Of a DNA stretch of 64,000 nucleotides, positions 52,450 to 61,148 are shown in pieces. This DNA comes from Micromonospora alfalfae. Its GTDB lineage: Bacteria; Actinomycetota; Actinomycetes; Mycobacteriales; Micromonosporaceae. The notes below the pieces were generated by a model that was given only the letters and a program-made list of their open reading frames with translations, was not told the origin of the DNA and made no database searches. The position numbers were made by a program, and so were the translations under genes. Numbering within the stretch: position 1 is the first letter of the stretch; each line of letters opens with the position of its first letter. The stretch lies in contig NZ_JAKKFH010000018.1 in the NCBI RefSeq assembly GCF_022230925.1, forward strand, positions 62,001 to 126,000, written 5' to 3'.

Positions 52450-54512
52450 AGCAGGAACTGGTGCACCTCATCGCGGGCAACGTGTTCGCCATCAGCGACG
52501 CCCAGGGCGACATCGAGGCCGAACCGCAGGCTCCGTCCGGACTCTTCGCGTACGACACCAGATTCCTGTCCCACTGGGTGCTCAGGATCGACGGTGAACG
52601 GATCAACGCGCTCTCCCGCGACGACCTCACCTACTTCGAAACCCGGTTCTTCCTGGTCCCCGGTGCGGCGAGCCACTACGTCGACGCCGACGTGTCGATC
52701 ATCAGGCACCGCTCGGTGCACGACTGCTTCCACGAGAACATCACGGTGCTCAACCACTCGTCGCAGCCCGCCGAGTTCACCGTCCGGGTGGAGATGGCCA
52801 GCGACTTCACCGACATCGTCGAGGTCGGGCAGCTCGGGCAGCTCCGGCAGCGGGCCATCGAGGTCACCGCCGACCCGGCGCGTCACCGCCTCGTGCTGCG
52901 CTACCAGCGGGACCGGTTCGTTCGCGAAACCACAGTGCGCAGCACCGTCCCCGCCGAGGTGGACGAGCGGGGGATGACGTTCCGGATCCGGATCGAACCC
53001 GAGGGGAAGTGGGAGACCGATCTGCACGTCAGCGTGACAATGGGTGGCGCGGAGGGCCGGGATCTCCGCACCGACCTGCAGTCGCACCAGCAGACCGTAC
53101 GGACGGGGATGCGCGAGGACCTGGCGCAGTGGCTGGACCGGGCGCCGCAGCTGGTGGCCGAACGCAAGGGCCTGGAGGAGCTCTACCAGGGCAGCCTCGC
53201 GGACCTGGCGGCGCTGCGCTACCAGCCGCTGTCATACCGCGAGCGGGTGCCCATCGGTGGTCTGCCGTGGGCGATGGGGTTGTGTGGCCGGGACGCCCTC
53301 ATCACCTGCCTCCAGACGGTGGCCTTCACCCCCGAACTGGCTCCGGCGACGCTACGGATGCTGGCGCTCATGCAGGGCGGCCAACTCGACGACGCGTTGG
53401 ACGAGGAGCCCGGCAAGATCCTGGCCCACCTCCGGTACGGCGAGACGGGGGCGTTCAGCGACCGGGTGAGCGCGCTCTACTACGGTGCGGCGGACACCAC
53501 ACCGCTCTTCGTCGTGCTGCTCGACGAGTACGAGCGCTGGTCCGGTGACGCGGACCTGGTCCGCGAGCTGCGCCACCCGGCCCGGATGGCGCTGGACTGG
53601 ATCGACGAGTACGGCGACCTGACCGGGGACGGCTACCTGCGCTACCAGCGCCGCAACGAGCGCGACGGCACGATCAACCAGTGCTGGAAGGACTCCCCGG
53701 ACGCCATCGTCGACGCCCACGGTCGGCAACCCGCCTTCCCCCGGGCCACCTGCGAGTTGCAGGGCTACGCGTACGACGCGAAGCGGCGTGGCGCCCGGAT
53801 GGCCCGGGAGTTCTGGGGCGACCCCGCGTACGCCGACCGGTTGGAACGGGAGGCGGAAGCGCTGAAGGAGCGCTTCAACACTGACTTCTGGCTGCCACAC
53901 CGGGAGTACTACGCGTTGGCGCTCGACCCGTACGGCGAACCGGTCGACGCGCTGGCCTCCAACATCGGGCATCTGCTGTGGAGCGGGATCGTTGCGGACG
54001 ACCGGGCGGAGGCGGTCGCCGGGCACCTGGTCGGGCCGCGGCTGTTCAACGGGTGGGGGGTACGCACGTTCGCCACGGGGCAGCGCACGTACAACCCGGT
54101 GGGCACGCACCTGGGCGCGGTGTGGCCGTCGGACAACGCGCTGATCGCGGCCGGTTTGCGCCGCTACCGCCTCGACGTGCAGGCGGCCCGGATCGCGGAC
54201 GGCATCTTCGACATGGCGCAGACGCTCGGTGGCGCGGCGCCGGAGATGATCGCCGGCTACGAGCGCAGCCTGACGACCTACCCCGTGCAGTTGGCGACGA
54301 GTTGCCGCCCGCAGGCGTGGTCGTCGGGAGCGTTGCTGATGCTGCTCGGCACCATGCTGGGCCTGCGACCCACCGGCGACAACCTGTTGGTGAACCCGGC
54401 GGTGCCGGAGGGGTTCGGTCGGCTGGAACTGCTGGACATCCCGGGCCGTTGGGGTCACTCCGACGCCTACGCGAGAGACCGGACCACCGAACGCCGGCAC
54501 GGTCTGCGGTGA
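52446..54512 (+). CDS. Glycogen-debranching-type amylo-alpha-1,6-glucosidase
   Basis: 688 residues. N-terminal beta-sandwich (GDE_N_bis, about 1-230: GLFAYDTRFLSHWVLRIDG) and a C-terminal six-hairpin (alpha/alpha)6 barrel (about 260-680) with GLPWAMGLCGRDALITCLQ, where Asp in GRDALI and later Glu residues (in NQCWKDSPDAI and GAAPEMIAGYE) are the likely acids. Family members hydrolyse alpha-1,6 or other alpha-glucosidic bonds in glycogen-like substrates. GTG start at 52446 overlaps the SCP2 gene by four bases. A cytosolic protein without signal peptide. Confidence 0.9.
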   Translation: MKQELVHLIAGNVFAISDAQGDIEAEPQAPSGLFAYDTRFLSHWVLRIDGERINALSRDDLTYFETRFFLVPGAASHYVDADVSIIRHRSVHDCFHENITVLNHSSQPAEFTVRVEMASDFTDIVEVGQLGQLRQRAIEVTADPARHRLVLRYQRDRFVRETTVRSTVPAEVDERGMTFRIRIEPEGKWETDLHVSVTMGGAEGRDLRTDLQSHQQTVRTGMREDLAQWLDRAPQLVAERKGLEELYQGSLADLAALRYQPLSYRERVPIGGLPWAMGLCGRDALITCLQTVAFTPELAPATLRMLALMQGGQLDDALDEEPGKILAHLRYGETGAFSDRVSALYYGAADTTPLFVVLLDEYERWSGDADLVRELRHPARMALDWIDEYGDLTGDGYLRYQRRNERDGTINQCWKDSPDAIVDAHGRQPAFPRATCELQGYAYDAKRRGARMAREFWGDPAYADRLEREAEALKERFNTDFWLPHREYYALALDPYGEPVDALASNIGHLLWSGIVADDRAEAVAGHLVGPRLFNGWGVRTFATGQRTYNPVGTHLGAVWPSDNALIAAGLRRYRLDVQAARIADGIFDMAQTLGGAAPEMIAGYERSLTTYPVQLATSCRPQAWSSGALLMLLGTMLGLRPTGDNLLVNPAVPEGFGRLELLDIPGRWGHSDAYARDRTTERRHGLR

Positions 54513-54555
54513 GGCGGTGCGGCAGCGCTCGGCCCGGCGACGGTCGGTGTCGGAG

Positions 54556-55059
54556 TCAGCCCATGGTCTTGGCGCCGTCGATCGACTCCCGCAGGATGTC
54601 GGCGTGCCCGGCGTGCTGGGCCGTCTCGGCGATCAGGTGCAGCAGCACCCGGCGGATCGTCCAGCTCGCACCCGCCTCGAACCAGGGCGCCTGCGGCAGC
54701 GGGTGCGCCGCGTCCAGGTCCAGGGTGGCGGCCAACTCGTCGGTCTGGGCGGCGACCTCCTGGAAGCGCTCGACCAGCCCGGCGAGGGTCTCGCCCGGCA
54801 ACATCTGGAACTGACCGACCCAGTCGATCTCCTCGCGGCCCATCGCCTCCGCGCCGCCGACGGCGAAGAGCATCCACCGGTGCTCGACGCCGGACACGTG
54901 CTTGATGAGGCCGCCGAGGCAGAGCCCGCTGACGGTGGGGCGGCTGGCCGCCTGCTCGTCGGTGAGCCCGTCGACCGTCTGCAGGAGGAAACCGCGGTGC
55001 CTGCGGAGTGTCTGCAGGAGGTCGGTGCGCTCACCGGTGAGCTGCTCAGTGCTGGTCAT
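54556..55059 (-). CDS. DinB-fold protein (DUF664)
   Basis: 167 residues. Residues SGLCLGGLIKHVSGVEHRWMLFAVGG near 43-68 and LLHLIAETAQHAGHADILRE near 140 carry the three metal-binding His residues of the DUF664 group. Start ATG at 55059 follows GGGTGG. A second DinB-like protein at 50301 is not closely similar, so this is not a recent duplication. Function unknown; thiol-transferase activity is known for some relatives. Confidence 0.88.
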   Translation of the reverse strand: MTSTEQLTGERTDLLQTLRRHRGFLLQTVDGLTDEQAASRPTVSGLCLGGLIKHVSGVEHRWMLFAVGGAEAMGREEIDWVGQFQMLPGETLAGLVERFQEVAAQTDELAATLDLDAAHPLPQAPWFEAGASWTIRRVLLHLIAETAQHAGHADILRESIDGAKTMG

Positions 55060-55185
55060 GCCGCCACCCTTCGTTGATGTCCACCCGGTGCCACCGTAGG
55101 GCGCGGCACCGACACTTTGCGGGCACGACACCGGTCGACCCGCCAGCGGTTGCCGATCGGCGCCGGCGGCGGTCCACTGGATGAC

Positions 55186-56091
55186 ATGGGTGTGATTAAG
55201 GTGGGCACGTCGTCCTGGGCGGACCAGTCCCTGCTGCGCTCCGGGTGGTACCCACGCTCGGCCAGCACGCCGGCCCGTCGACTGGGCTTCTACGCCAGCC
55301 AGTTCCCGATGGTCGAGGTGGACACGTCCTACTACGCCATACCGGTGCCGGAGACGACCCAGGGCTGGGTGGACGCCACACCTGACGACTTCACCTTCGA
55401 CGTCAAGGCGTTCAGCCTCTTCACCGGTCACCCGACACCGGTCGCCGTGCTGCCCCGGGACCTGCGACCGGCCAGCGGTCCGAGCCGGATCCGCCGCCGA
55501 GACCTGCCGGAGCCGGCGTACGACGAGCTGTGGGCCCGGTTCCACGCGGCCCTCGACCCGATCGCGGCCGCCGGCAAGCTCGGCGTGGTGATGTTGCAGT
55601 TCCCGCCGTGGCTGGTGCGCAGCCCCGCGGCGGAACGCCGGATCGTCGAGCTGGCGCAGCGCTGCCGGCCGTGGCGGGTCGCTGTCGAGCTGCGGCACGG
55701 CTCCTGGTTGGACGACGACGGCGCGGCGGACACTCTGGACCTGCTCCGCGCCCACGACCTGTCAGTGGTCTGCGTCGACATGCCACAGGGGCACCCGTCG
55801 TCGGTGCCACCGATCCTGACCATGACGGCGGAACCGGCGATCGTCCGGTTCCATGGTCACAGCGACGCCTGGGGCGAGGGCGACAAGCAGGAGAAGTTCC
55901 GGTACGCGTACGCCGAGGACGAGCTGCGGCACTGGGCCGGGCTGCTGGCCGAGTTCGCCGATGCCCCCGACGAGCTGCACGTGCTGTTCAACAACTGCTG
56001 CGCCGGGCAGGCCCAGCGCGATGCCACCAGGCTGGCGCAGGTGCTCGCCGAGACGATGCTCGTCGAGCAGGCCGTCCCGGCGACCGGCTGA
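55186..56091 (+). CDS. DUF72 family protein
   Basis: 301 residues. TIM-barrel-like DUF72 fold: VGTSSWADQSLLRSGWYP at the start, then FPMVEVDTSYYAIPVPET and LGVVMLQFPPWLVRSPAAE, ending with HVLFNNCCAGQAQRDA. Family function is unknown though widely conserved; a sugar isomerase-like or nuclease role has been suggested for some. Start ATG at 55186 is by homology; the ribosome site is weak. Confidence 0.9.
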   Translation: MGVIKVGTSSWADQSLLRSGWYPRSASTPARRLGFYASQFPMVEVDTSYYAIPVPETTQGWVDATPDDFTFDVKAFSLFTGHPTPVAVLPRDLRPASGPSRIRRRDLPEPAYDELWARFHAALDPIAAAGKLGVVMLQFPPWLVRSPAAERRIVELAQRCRPWRVAVELRHGSWLDDDGAADTLDLLRAHDLSVVCVDMPQGHPSSVPPILTMTAEPAIVRFHGHSDAWGEGDKQEKFRYAYAEDELRHWAGLLAEFADAPDELHVLFNNCCAGQAQRDATRLAQVLAETMLVEQAVPATG

Positions 56092-56127
56092 TCGCGGCAC
56101 GGGCCGCCCGGCCGGGCACCGGTCCGC

Positions 56128-56499
56128 TCAGGACCGTCGTCCCCGGCTGCGCAGGGCGTCCTGGGTCGACTCGCCGATGTCCGCGTCGTCGGGAAAGCTC
56201 CGACCGCTGGGGGCGGGATCGGGTGGGGCACCCGGCCCGGCCATCGTCGTACGGGTCGGCTCCACCGACCCGAAGCCGTGTCGTCCCGCCGGGTCGGACC
56301 GGCCCGCCGGAGCACCCGCGCGTCGCTCTCCGCGCCGCCCCTCGGGCACCGCGGTCTCCTCGCTGCCCTCGTCCATCGGTGAGTCGTCGCCAGTGCCCCA
56401 GGGCGCGTCGGCGTCGAAGCCGTCGCCGGTGCCCCACGGCTTGGTCGCCTCCGGCTCCAGCCGGTCGTTGTCACCGCTGCGTCCCTTGTGCGCCGTCAT
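56128..56499 (-). CDS. Disordered hypothetical protein with repeated PWGTGD motif
   Basis: 123 residues, rich in Gly, Asp, Pro, Arg and Ser and probably unfolded. PWGTGD occurs twice (KPWGTGDGF and APWGTGDDS, about residues 20-38). Start ATG at 56499 follows GGGGTGG. No Cys, no membrane segment. Not recognised. Confidence 0.6.
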   Translation of the reverse strand: MTAHKGRSGDNDRLEPEATKPWGTGDGFDADAPWGTGDDSPMDEGSEETAVPEGRRGERRAGAPAGRSDPAGRHGFGSVEPTRTTMAGPGAPPDPAPSGRSFPDDADIGESTQDALRSRGRRS

Positions 56500-56696
56500 G
56501 GCCACCCCGCTCGTCGGTCCGCCGCCGCCGGCGGACGATGTGCCCTGCCCAGGCCGGGACAGCCGGCCCGAGTGCGGCGTACGACAGGTCGCCGGCACGC
56601 CGCCGCGCGCGGGATCCGTCGTCGCTCCGGTGCGCGCGTAGGGCCGACCAGCGCCCCGCCGTCGAGGTGGCGGCGGGACGCCGGCCGGCCCGACGT

Positions 56697-57326
56697 TCAG
56701 CGTCCGGCCATCGCCATCGGCCGCTTGCCGTTGCTCATTCCCGCCATCTTGATCATGGTCTTCGAGGCGCCCTTCATCCCACCGGCGCGACCGAGCATCC
56801 CGCGGAACACCTGGCCGGGCTTCTGCTGCTCACCCATGTACGCGGTGACCACCACCAGGGTCCCGGTCAGCGCCGGAATGGCCCACTGGAGCAGCTTCAT
56901 CTGCCGCTGCGACGAGGCCACGCTGGCCGGGGTCTGGTGGTTCGGCTCGGTGGCGCCGCTCACCGACGGACCGCCCGCCTTCTCCAGCCGCATGCCGACC
57001 AACCGGCTGTAGCCGGTGACCGCCAGCGCGCCGATGGTCAACGCGGTCTTGATGGCGCTGGCCCGGCCCACGCCGGACTGGGCCGCCACCCGTGGGCTCT
57101 CGGTCACCAACTCACCGACGGCGCCGGCGAGGTGGGCGCCGATCGCGGCCGCGTTGACCGGTGTCCACTTGGACCATCCGGCCGAGGCGACCGGGAGCCG
57201 CTGGGTCGAGTCGCTGATTTTCGCCGCTGCGCCGTTGACGCCGAAGGCACCCATGAGGGAGCCGCCAAACCAGGCCGCCAGGCCCAGATCGTGCATCGAG
57301 CGCAGTGCGGTGTGCCGTTCGGACAT
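56697..57326 (-). CDS. Membrane protein of unknown function
   Basis: 209 residues. Two to four weak hydrophobic segments (LGLAAWFGGSLMGAFGV near 14, AIKTALTIGALAVTGYS near 92, LLQWAIPALTGTLVVVTAYM near 146). C-terminal end is a Met/Gly/Lys-rich tail (GRAGGMKGASKTMIKMAGMS). Start ATG at 57326 follows GGAAGGGG. Found in actinobacteria as hypothetical to my recollection. No partner gene is evident. Confidence 0.75.
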   Translation of the reverse strand: MSERHTALRSMHDLGLAAWFGGSLMGAFGVNGAAAKISDSTQRLPVASAGWSKWTPVNAAAIGAHLAGAVGELVTESPRVAAQSGVGRASAIKTALTIGALAVTGYSRLVGMRLEKAGGPSVSGATEPNHQTPASVASSQRQMKLLQWAIPALTGTLVVVTAYMGEQQKPGQVFRGMLGRAGGMKGASKTMIKMAGMSNGKRPMAMAGR

Positions 57327-57523
57327 GTGATCCCCTTCCGCCGTGTCGGGCGGTGCGGCTTACCCGCCGGTCGGGCAGCTAACCCCGCCCCGCCTGGGCC
57401 GATGCGGCCCGTGGCGGGCAGTTACCGGACATCGGTGGCGTCGGTGGGTCGGCATGGCCCGGGCAGGAGTCGTTCGCCCGGTGGCGGGTAGATCCCGAGC
57501 GACGCCGACGAGAGGGGAACGCG

Positions 57524-57694
57524 ATGTCGCAGCCGGACGAGAGCCGGGAGAAGACCCCCAAAACAGACGCGGTGCTCATGCACCCCGACAACGACCCACA
57601 CCGGAACACCGCAGAGGTCGCGCCCCGCAAGGAGCACGGCGAGATCCAGGTGGAACGCGACGGTGAACTGGTGCCGCTGGACCAGGACGAGTGA
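57524..57694 (+). CDS. Small acidic hypothetical protein
   Basis: 56 residues, begins MSQPDESREKTPKTDAVLMH; hydrophilic, with the short core HGEIQVERDGELVPLDQDE. Start ATG at 57524 has GAGAGGGG seven bases before it, and codon bias is typical of the genome. Convergent with the hydrolase gene, 19 bases apart. Not recognised. Confidence 0.6.
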   Translation: MSQPDESREKTPKTDAVLMHPDNDPHRNTAEVAPRKEHGEIQVERDGELVPLDQDE

Positions 57695-57713
57695 GCCGAC
57701 CGGTCGGTACGGC

Positions 57714-58577
57714 TCAGCGGGGCGGCAGGTCGCCGGCGAAACCGGCGATCCGCCGTGCCAGCGGGACGCTCGCGCGAACCCAGGTGAAGTGGTCCAACGT
57801 CGCACCGGCCTGCGCCACTGAGTACCGCTCCCGGGTCACCGGCGCGCCGGCGAGCTTCGCGCAGAGGTGATCCATGGTCTCGTGCGGGGTGAACTGGTCG
57901 TCGTCCACACTGACTGCCAGCACCGGGGTCCGCACCGCGCGGACCGCCGCCTCGGTGTCCGTACCGTCGAGCCGGGGAAATCGGCCGGTCCGCGCGGTGT
58001 GGGCCCAGTCGCGCATCACGCCGCGTGCCTGCCGACCGCCGAAGCCCCAGCCCGGCCAGACCCCGAACAGCGCGGCGGTGGCGGCGATCCCCTGGGTGTA
58101 GGGCAGCACGCCGAGGCCCCGTCGGCCCGGGTAGGTCCGCCAGTACGGGATGCCGACAGCGATCAGCGCCAACCCGTCCACCTCGTCGCCGCCGTGCAGG
58201 GCGAGGTGCAGCAGCGCGGCCTGCCCGCCGAGCGAGTGCCCGAGAAGCAGTCGGGTGCGTCCGTCCAGTCGTGGTTTGAGGGCGGCCAGGACGGCGCCGA
58301 CGTCGTCGGCCAGTTCGGCGTAACCGTGCCGGTCCGCCCGGCTCGGCGCGGGCGTGCTCGCCCCGGTGCCGCGCAGGTCGGCCACGACCACGCCCAGCCC
58401 GGCGGCGCGCAGCGCGGCGGCGAAGGGCCGGTAGTACCGGGCCCGGACACCCATCGCGGGCCAGATCACGACCATCGGCGCACCCGGCGCTCCGGCCGGC
58501 TCCGGGTAGACCTGCACACCCAGCCGGCCGCCATCGACCTCGACGAACTCCTGCGCGTACTCCGCATCCCCGTTCAT
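57714..58577 (-). CDS. Alpha/beta hydrolase, serine-type
   Basis: 287 residues. VVIWPAMGVRARYYRPFAAAL near 36-56 with the oxyanion-hole region; nucleophile elbow GHSLGGQAALLHLAL near 113; the acid is Asp in VSVDDDQFTPHETMD, and the catalytic His is in GATLDHFTWV. The ABHD-like set of hydrolases with PAMG start motif includes esterases and lipases. Start ATG at 58577, with TAGGCT six bases before it, is leaderless. Followed by a terminator. Confidence 0.9.
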   Translation of the reverse strand: MNGDAEYAQEFVEVDGGRLGVQVYPEPAGAPGAPMVVIWPAMGVRARYYRPFAAALRAAGLGVVVADLRGTGASTPAPSRADRHGYAELADDVGAVLAALKPRLDGRTRLLLGHSLGGQAALLHLALHGGDEVDGLALIAVGIPYWRTYPGRRGLGVLPYTQGIAATAALFGVWPGWGFGGRQARGVMRDWAHTARTGRFPRLDGTDTEAAVRAVRTPVLAVSVDDDQFTPHETMDHLCAKLAGAPVTRERYSVAQAGATLDHFTWVRASVPLARRIAGFAGDLPPR

Positions 58578-58583
58578 CGGCCC

Positions 58584-58589
58584 AGCCTA
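58584..58589 (-). promoter_or_regulatory. Leaderless -10 box TAGGCT
   Basis: On the minus strand TAGGCT ends six bases before the ATG at 58577. Confidence 0.6.
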
Positions 58590-58672
58590 CGGCCTGACGT
58601 TACCGCCGGGTAGCAGCAGGCCACCGGCTCGGCGGCCGTTGTGCGGCTGCGCCGCGCGCTCCGCGGACACGA

Positions 58673-58704
58673 CGGAGGGCCCCGCCGACCGGCGGAGCCC
58701 TCCG
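58673..58704 (-). terminator. Hairpin after the SGNH lipase gene
   Basis: CGGAGGGCCCCGCCG at 58673-58687 pairs with 58690-58704 in 14 of 15 positions around a two-base loop. It lies 14 bases downstream of the minus-strand stop at 58718. Confidence 0.8.
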
Positions 58705-58717
58705 ATGGACGCTGTGG

Positions 58718-59974
58718 TCAGGAGACCGAGATCGCCCCGTTGCTGGCCCGGACACAGGCCACCGAACGGGCGCTGGTGGAGGCCGCGCCGCTCAGGCACT
58801 GACCGAGGACCTGGTGCCCGGTGGCGTTCGGGTGCCACGACTCCTGGCAGGTCTGGAAGTAGCTGACGCAGGTGTTGGCGATCCGCTGGATGGCGATCTT
58901 GTCCTTACCGGCGAGGCTGGTGACGAAGGTGCCGGTCGCACCGTCCTGGAGCCGGATCGGAGTGGCCAGCGCACCGCTCGGGCTGCTGGTCTGCTCGCAG
59001 AGCCGGGCGCCGTTGAAGGCCTGCTGCACGTTCAGGTAGACCAGTTCGTCGGCGGGGAACTCGGCGGCGAGAGTGTCCCGGGTGGACTTCACGATGCTGC
59101 CCAGACCCTGCGAGAAGCGGTGCCCGGGCGCCAGGCTGGCCCGGTGGATCGGGCATCCGGCCGCGTACCGCTCGGCCCCCAGGTCACGGAACTTGTCCCG
59201 GGTGTCGTCCCGGCTGTCCTCCTCGTGGAACTGCTGGTTCAGGTCCAGCGGCAGCGGGTTCGTGTAGTCCTGGAACACCACCCGGTGCTGCCCGTCCGCG
59301 TCCACCTGGTCGAGGGTGGTCAGGATCTGGCGTACGGCCGCTGTGGTCTCCGCGGTCGCGGCGCTGAGCTGCGCGGCGGTGGCCAGGTCGGCGTCGCTGC
59401 ACGGCTTCTGCTCGACCGGCCCGTTCAGGTACGCCCAGAACTCCCACCAGCCGGTCCAGGCGTCGGCGATGAACCGGTTGGCGCACTTCTCCGCGACGCT
59501 GCCGAAGGTGAAGGAGCTGTTGTTGGAGCCGAGGCCGACCAGCACCAGGTCGATGTCCTGGGTCTGCGCGACGGCGCGCAGCTGACTCAGCTGCGAGGCG
59601 ACGGTACGACCGTTGGTCCGCGCCTGGGAGGCGTTGGCGATGTCGTGCGGCTGCCCACCGGAGCAGGCCAGGTTGAACCGGTTCTGGATGCCCGGCAGGT
59701 TGGCCTGGTTGAGCGAGGCGTTCGCCGAACGGTGGCAGAAGTACGCGTTGTTGTTCGCCGCCGTCCAGCCGGGGAAGCCCTGGCTGACTCCGTTGACGTC
59801 GACGACAGGGGTGTACGCCCCGGCGCCCTCGCCGCTGATGAAGCTGTCCCCGAGTGCCACCGCGGCGGTGGGTAACGCGGCGGACGCGGGTGCGGGCAGC
59901 GCGACGGCGGTCGACAACGCGGCCATGGCGATCGTTAGTCCCGCGGCGAGCGCGGTACGCCGGAACCTGGGCAT
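58718..59974 (-). CDS. Secreted SGNH/GDSL-type lipase or esterase
   Basis: 418 residues. Signal peptide 1-33 (LAAGLTIAMAALSTAVALPAPASA). SGNH block I is VALGDSFISGEGAG near residue 39 with nucleophile Ser; block III VLVGLGSNNSSFTFG near 143; block V SWHPNATGHQVLG near 382 with the catalytic His. Six to eight Cys in the mature part suggest disulfides. Lipid or ester substrates outside the cell; close relatives in actinomycetes are lipases. Start ATG at 59974 chosen because GGGGG lies before it; an ATG at 59989 is a weak alternative. Confidence 0.88.
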   Translation of the reverse strand: MPRFRRTALAAGLTIAMAALSTAVALPAPASAALPTAAVALGDSFISGEGAGAYTPVVDVNGVSQGFPGWTAANNNAYFCHRSANASLNQANLPGIQNRFNLACSGGQPHDIANASQARTNGRTVASQLSQLRAVAQTQDIDLVLVGLGSNNSSFTFGSVAEKCANRFIADAWTGWWEFWAYLNGPVEQKPCSDADLATAAQLSAATAETTAAVRQILTTLDQVDADGQHRVVFQDYTNPLPLDLNQQFHEEDSRDDTRDKFRDLGAERYAAGCPIHRASLAPGHRFSQGLGSIVKSTRDTLAAEFPADELVYLNVQQAFNGARLCEQTSSPSGALATPIRLQDGATGTFVTSLAGKDKIAIQRIANTCVSYFQTCQESWHPNATGHQVLGQCLSGAASTSARSVACVRASNGAISVS

Positions 59975-60063
59975 GGGGCCCCCATCCATCGAAAGATGAA
60001 AGATTCTCTGAGAGCGCGATCAGATCACCCCGGCGCGACGGGCGTCAATGGCCCGTAACAGAT

Positions 60064-60078
60064 TCGTTCGACGAACGA
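60064..60078. repeat. Perfect 15-base palindrome TCGTTCG-A-CGAACGA
   Basis: Lies in the short gap between the lipase start and the end of the minus-strand ABC-2-like gene, about 90 bases before the lipase start. Might be an operator of the lipase gene; it does not fit the LexA consensus. Confidence 0.45.
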
Positions 60079-60172
60079 CACGCGCACGTAGGCAGGAGGG
60101 TCTACGGCGTCGAGAGTGGACCCGCGCTCCGGGTTGCCGAACCCACCGACCCGCGCCCGTCGGCGCGGAGAG

Positions 60173-60871
60173 TCAGTGACCGGCCGGGCGGTCGCGGCGG
60201 TGCAGCAGGGCCGTGCCCACGGCGTTCAGACCGACACCCCAGACCAGGAGTACGCACAGCCACTGCACCCACCGCAGCGCGCTCATCTGCCCCGAGAACA
60301 GGTTGCGCACGCTGCCGAACGGGGTGAGCCACGGCTGCGCCGGACGGAGGGCGTCCACGGCACCCAGCAGCGTGAACAGCCCCAGCGGCAGGATGATCGT
60401 GGCTAGGAACGCCACCACCACCGAGCGCAGCAGCAGGCCCAGGCCGGTGCCCACCAGGCCGGCGGCGATCTGCACCAGCACACCGCCCACCGCGGTCGTC
60501 CCGGCGAACCGCCACGGGTCGTCGGCGACATCGGCCGGGGTGAGCGCCAGCGTCGCGGCGCAGATCAGCACACCGGCCACGCCGATGACGACCGCTGGCA
60601 ACCCCACCGCAAGCACTGTGGGCAGGACCGGAAGGCGGACGGGCGCCCGGCGCAGGTCACGCACCAGCAGGATGCCGAAGAGCGGGGTCGCGACCGACAT
60701 CAGGCTCTGCACAGTGCGCGAGAGTTCGGTGAAGCTCCGGTCGGCGGGAGCCGCCGCCGCGACCAGCGCCACGGCGGCCAGCAGCCCCGCCACCAGGGTG
60801 CCCACCAGCAGCCACCGTCGGGTCCAGGTGCCGAGGGAGCGTTGCAGGGCGTCGTGAATCGTCACGTCCAT
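60173..60871 (-). CDS. ABC-2-like membrane protein without partner ATPase
   Basis: 232 residues with six hydrophobic segments, beginning MDVTIHDALQRSLGTWTRRW. Resembles ABC-2 permease subunits (VATPLFGILLVRDLRR) but no ATPase gene is beside it. Start ATG at 60871 follows AGGAGG. Might pair with an ATPase from elsewhere or be a stand-alone membrane protein. Confidence 0.72.
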   Translation of the reverse strand: MDVTIHDALQRSLGTWTRRWLLVGTLVAGLLAAVALVAAAAPADRSFTELSRTVQSLMSVATPLFGILLVRDLRRAPVRLPVLPTVLAVGLPAVVIGVAGVLICAATLALTPADVADDPWRFAGTTAVGGVLVQIAAGLVGTGLGLLLRSVVVAFLATIILPLGLFTLLGAVDALRPAQPWLTPFGSVRNLFSGQMSALRWVQWLCVLLVWGVGLNAVGTALLHRRDRPAGH

Positions 60872-61055
60872 CTCGACCGCCTCCTGATCTCCTCGACCCG
60901 GACGGCGTGCACCCCGCGCGCAAACCGGCCGCGATCATGAGCGAGCATATCGGTGACGCTGTCTCTGCGTGGTCCCGTGATCACCCGCCGGCTGTTCGTT
61001 GGCTCACGTCCGGAGGGGCGCGCGCGGCGGGTCGCGTAGGTCCTCCGGTGGTTGT

Positions 61056-61074
61056 CCTAGCCTCGGGCTAGGCT
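61056..61074 (+). promoter_or_regulatory. Palindromic promoter region of the topoisomerase genes
   Basis: CCTAGCC-TCG-GGCTAGG is a perfect seven-base inverted repeat (61056-61072) that contains the -10 box TAGGCT at 61069-61074. Transcription would start near 61081, leaving about 68 bases of leader before the TTG start at 61149. Confidence 0.5.
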
Positions 61075-61148
61075 CGCTGCGGCGCGCCACGCCGGCTGAT
61101 GTCGCCGGTGACCGGCAGCACACCGCCGAGACCGGGGAGTACGACCAG

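Noticed and set aside
60064..60078. LexA/SOS box at TCGTTCGACGAACGA
   Set aside because: The actinobacterial SOS box has the form TCGAAC-N4-GTTCGA; this palindrome is inverted relative to it.
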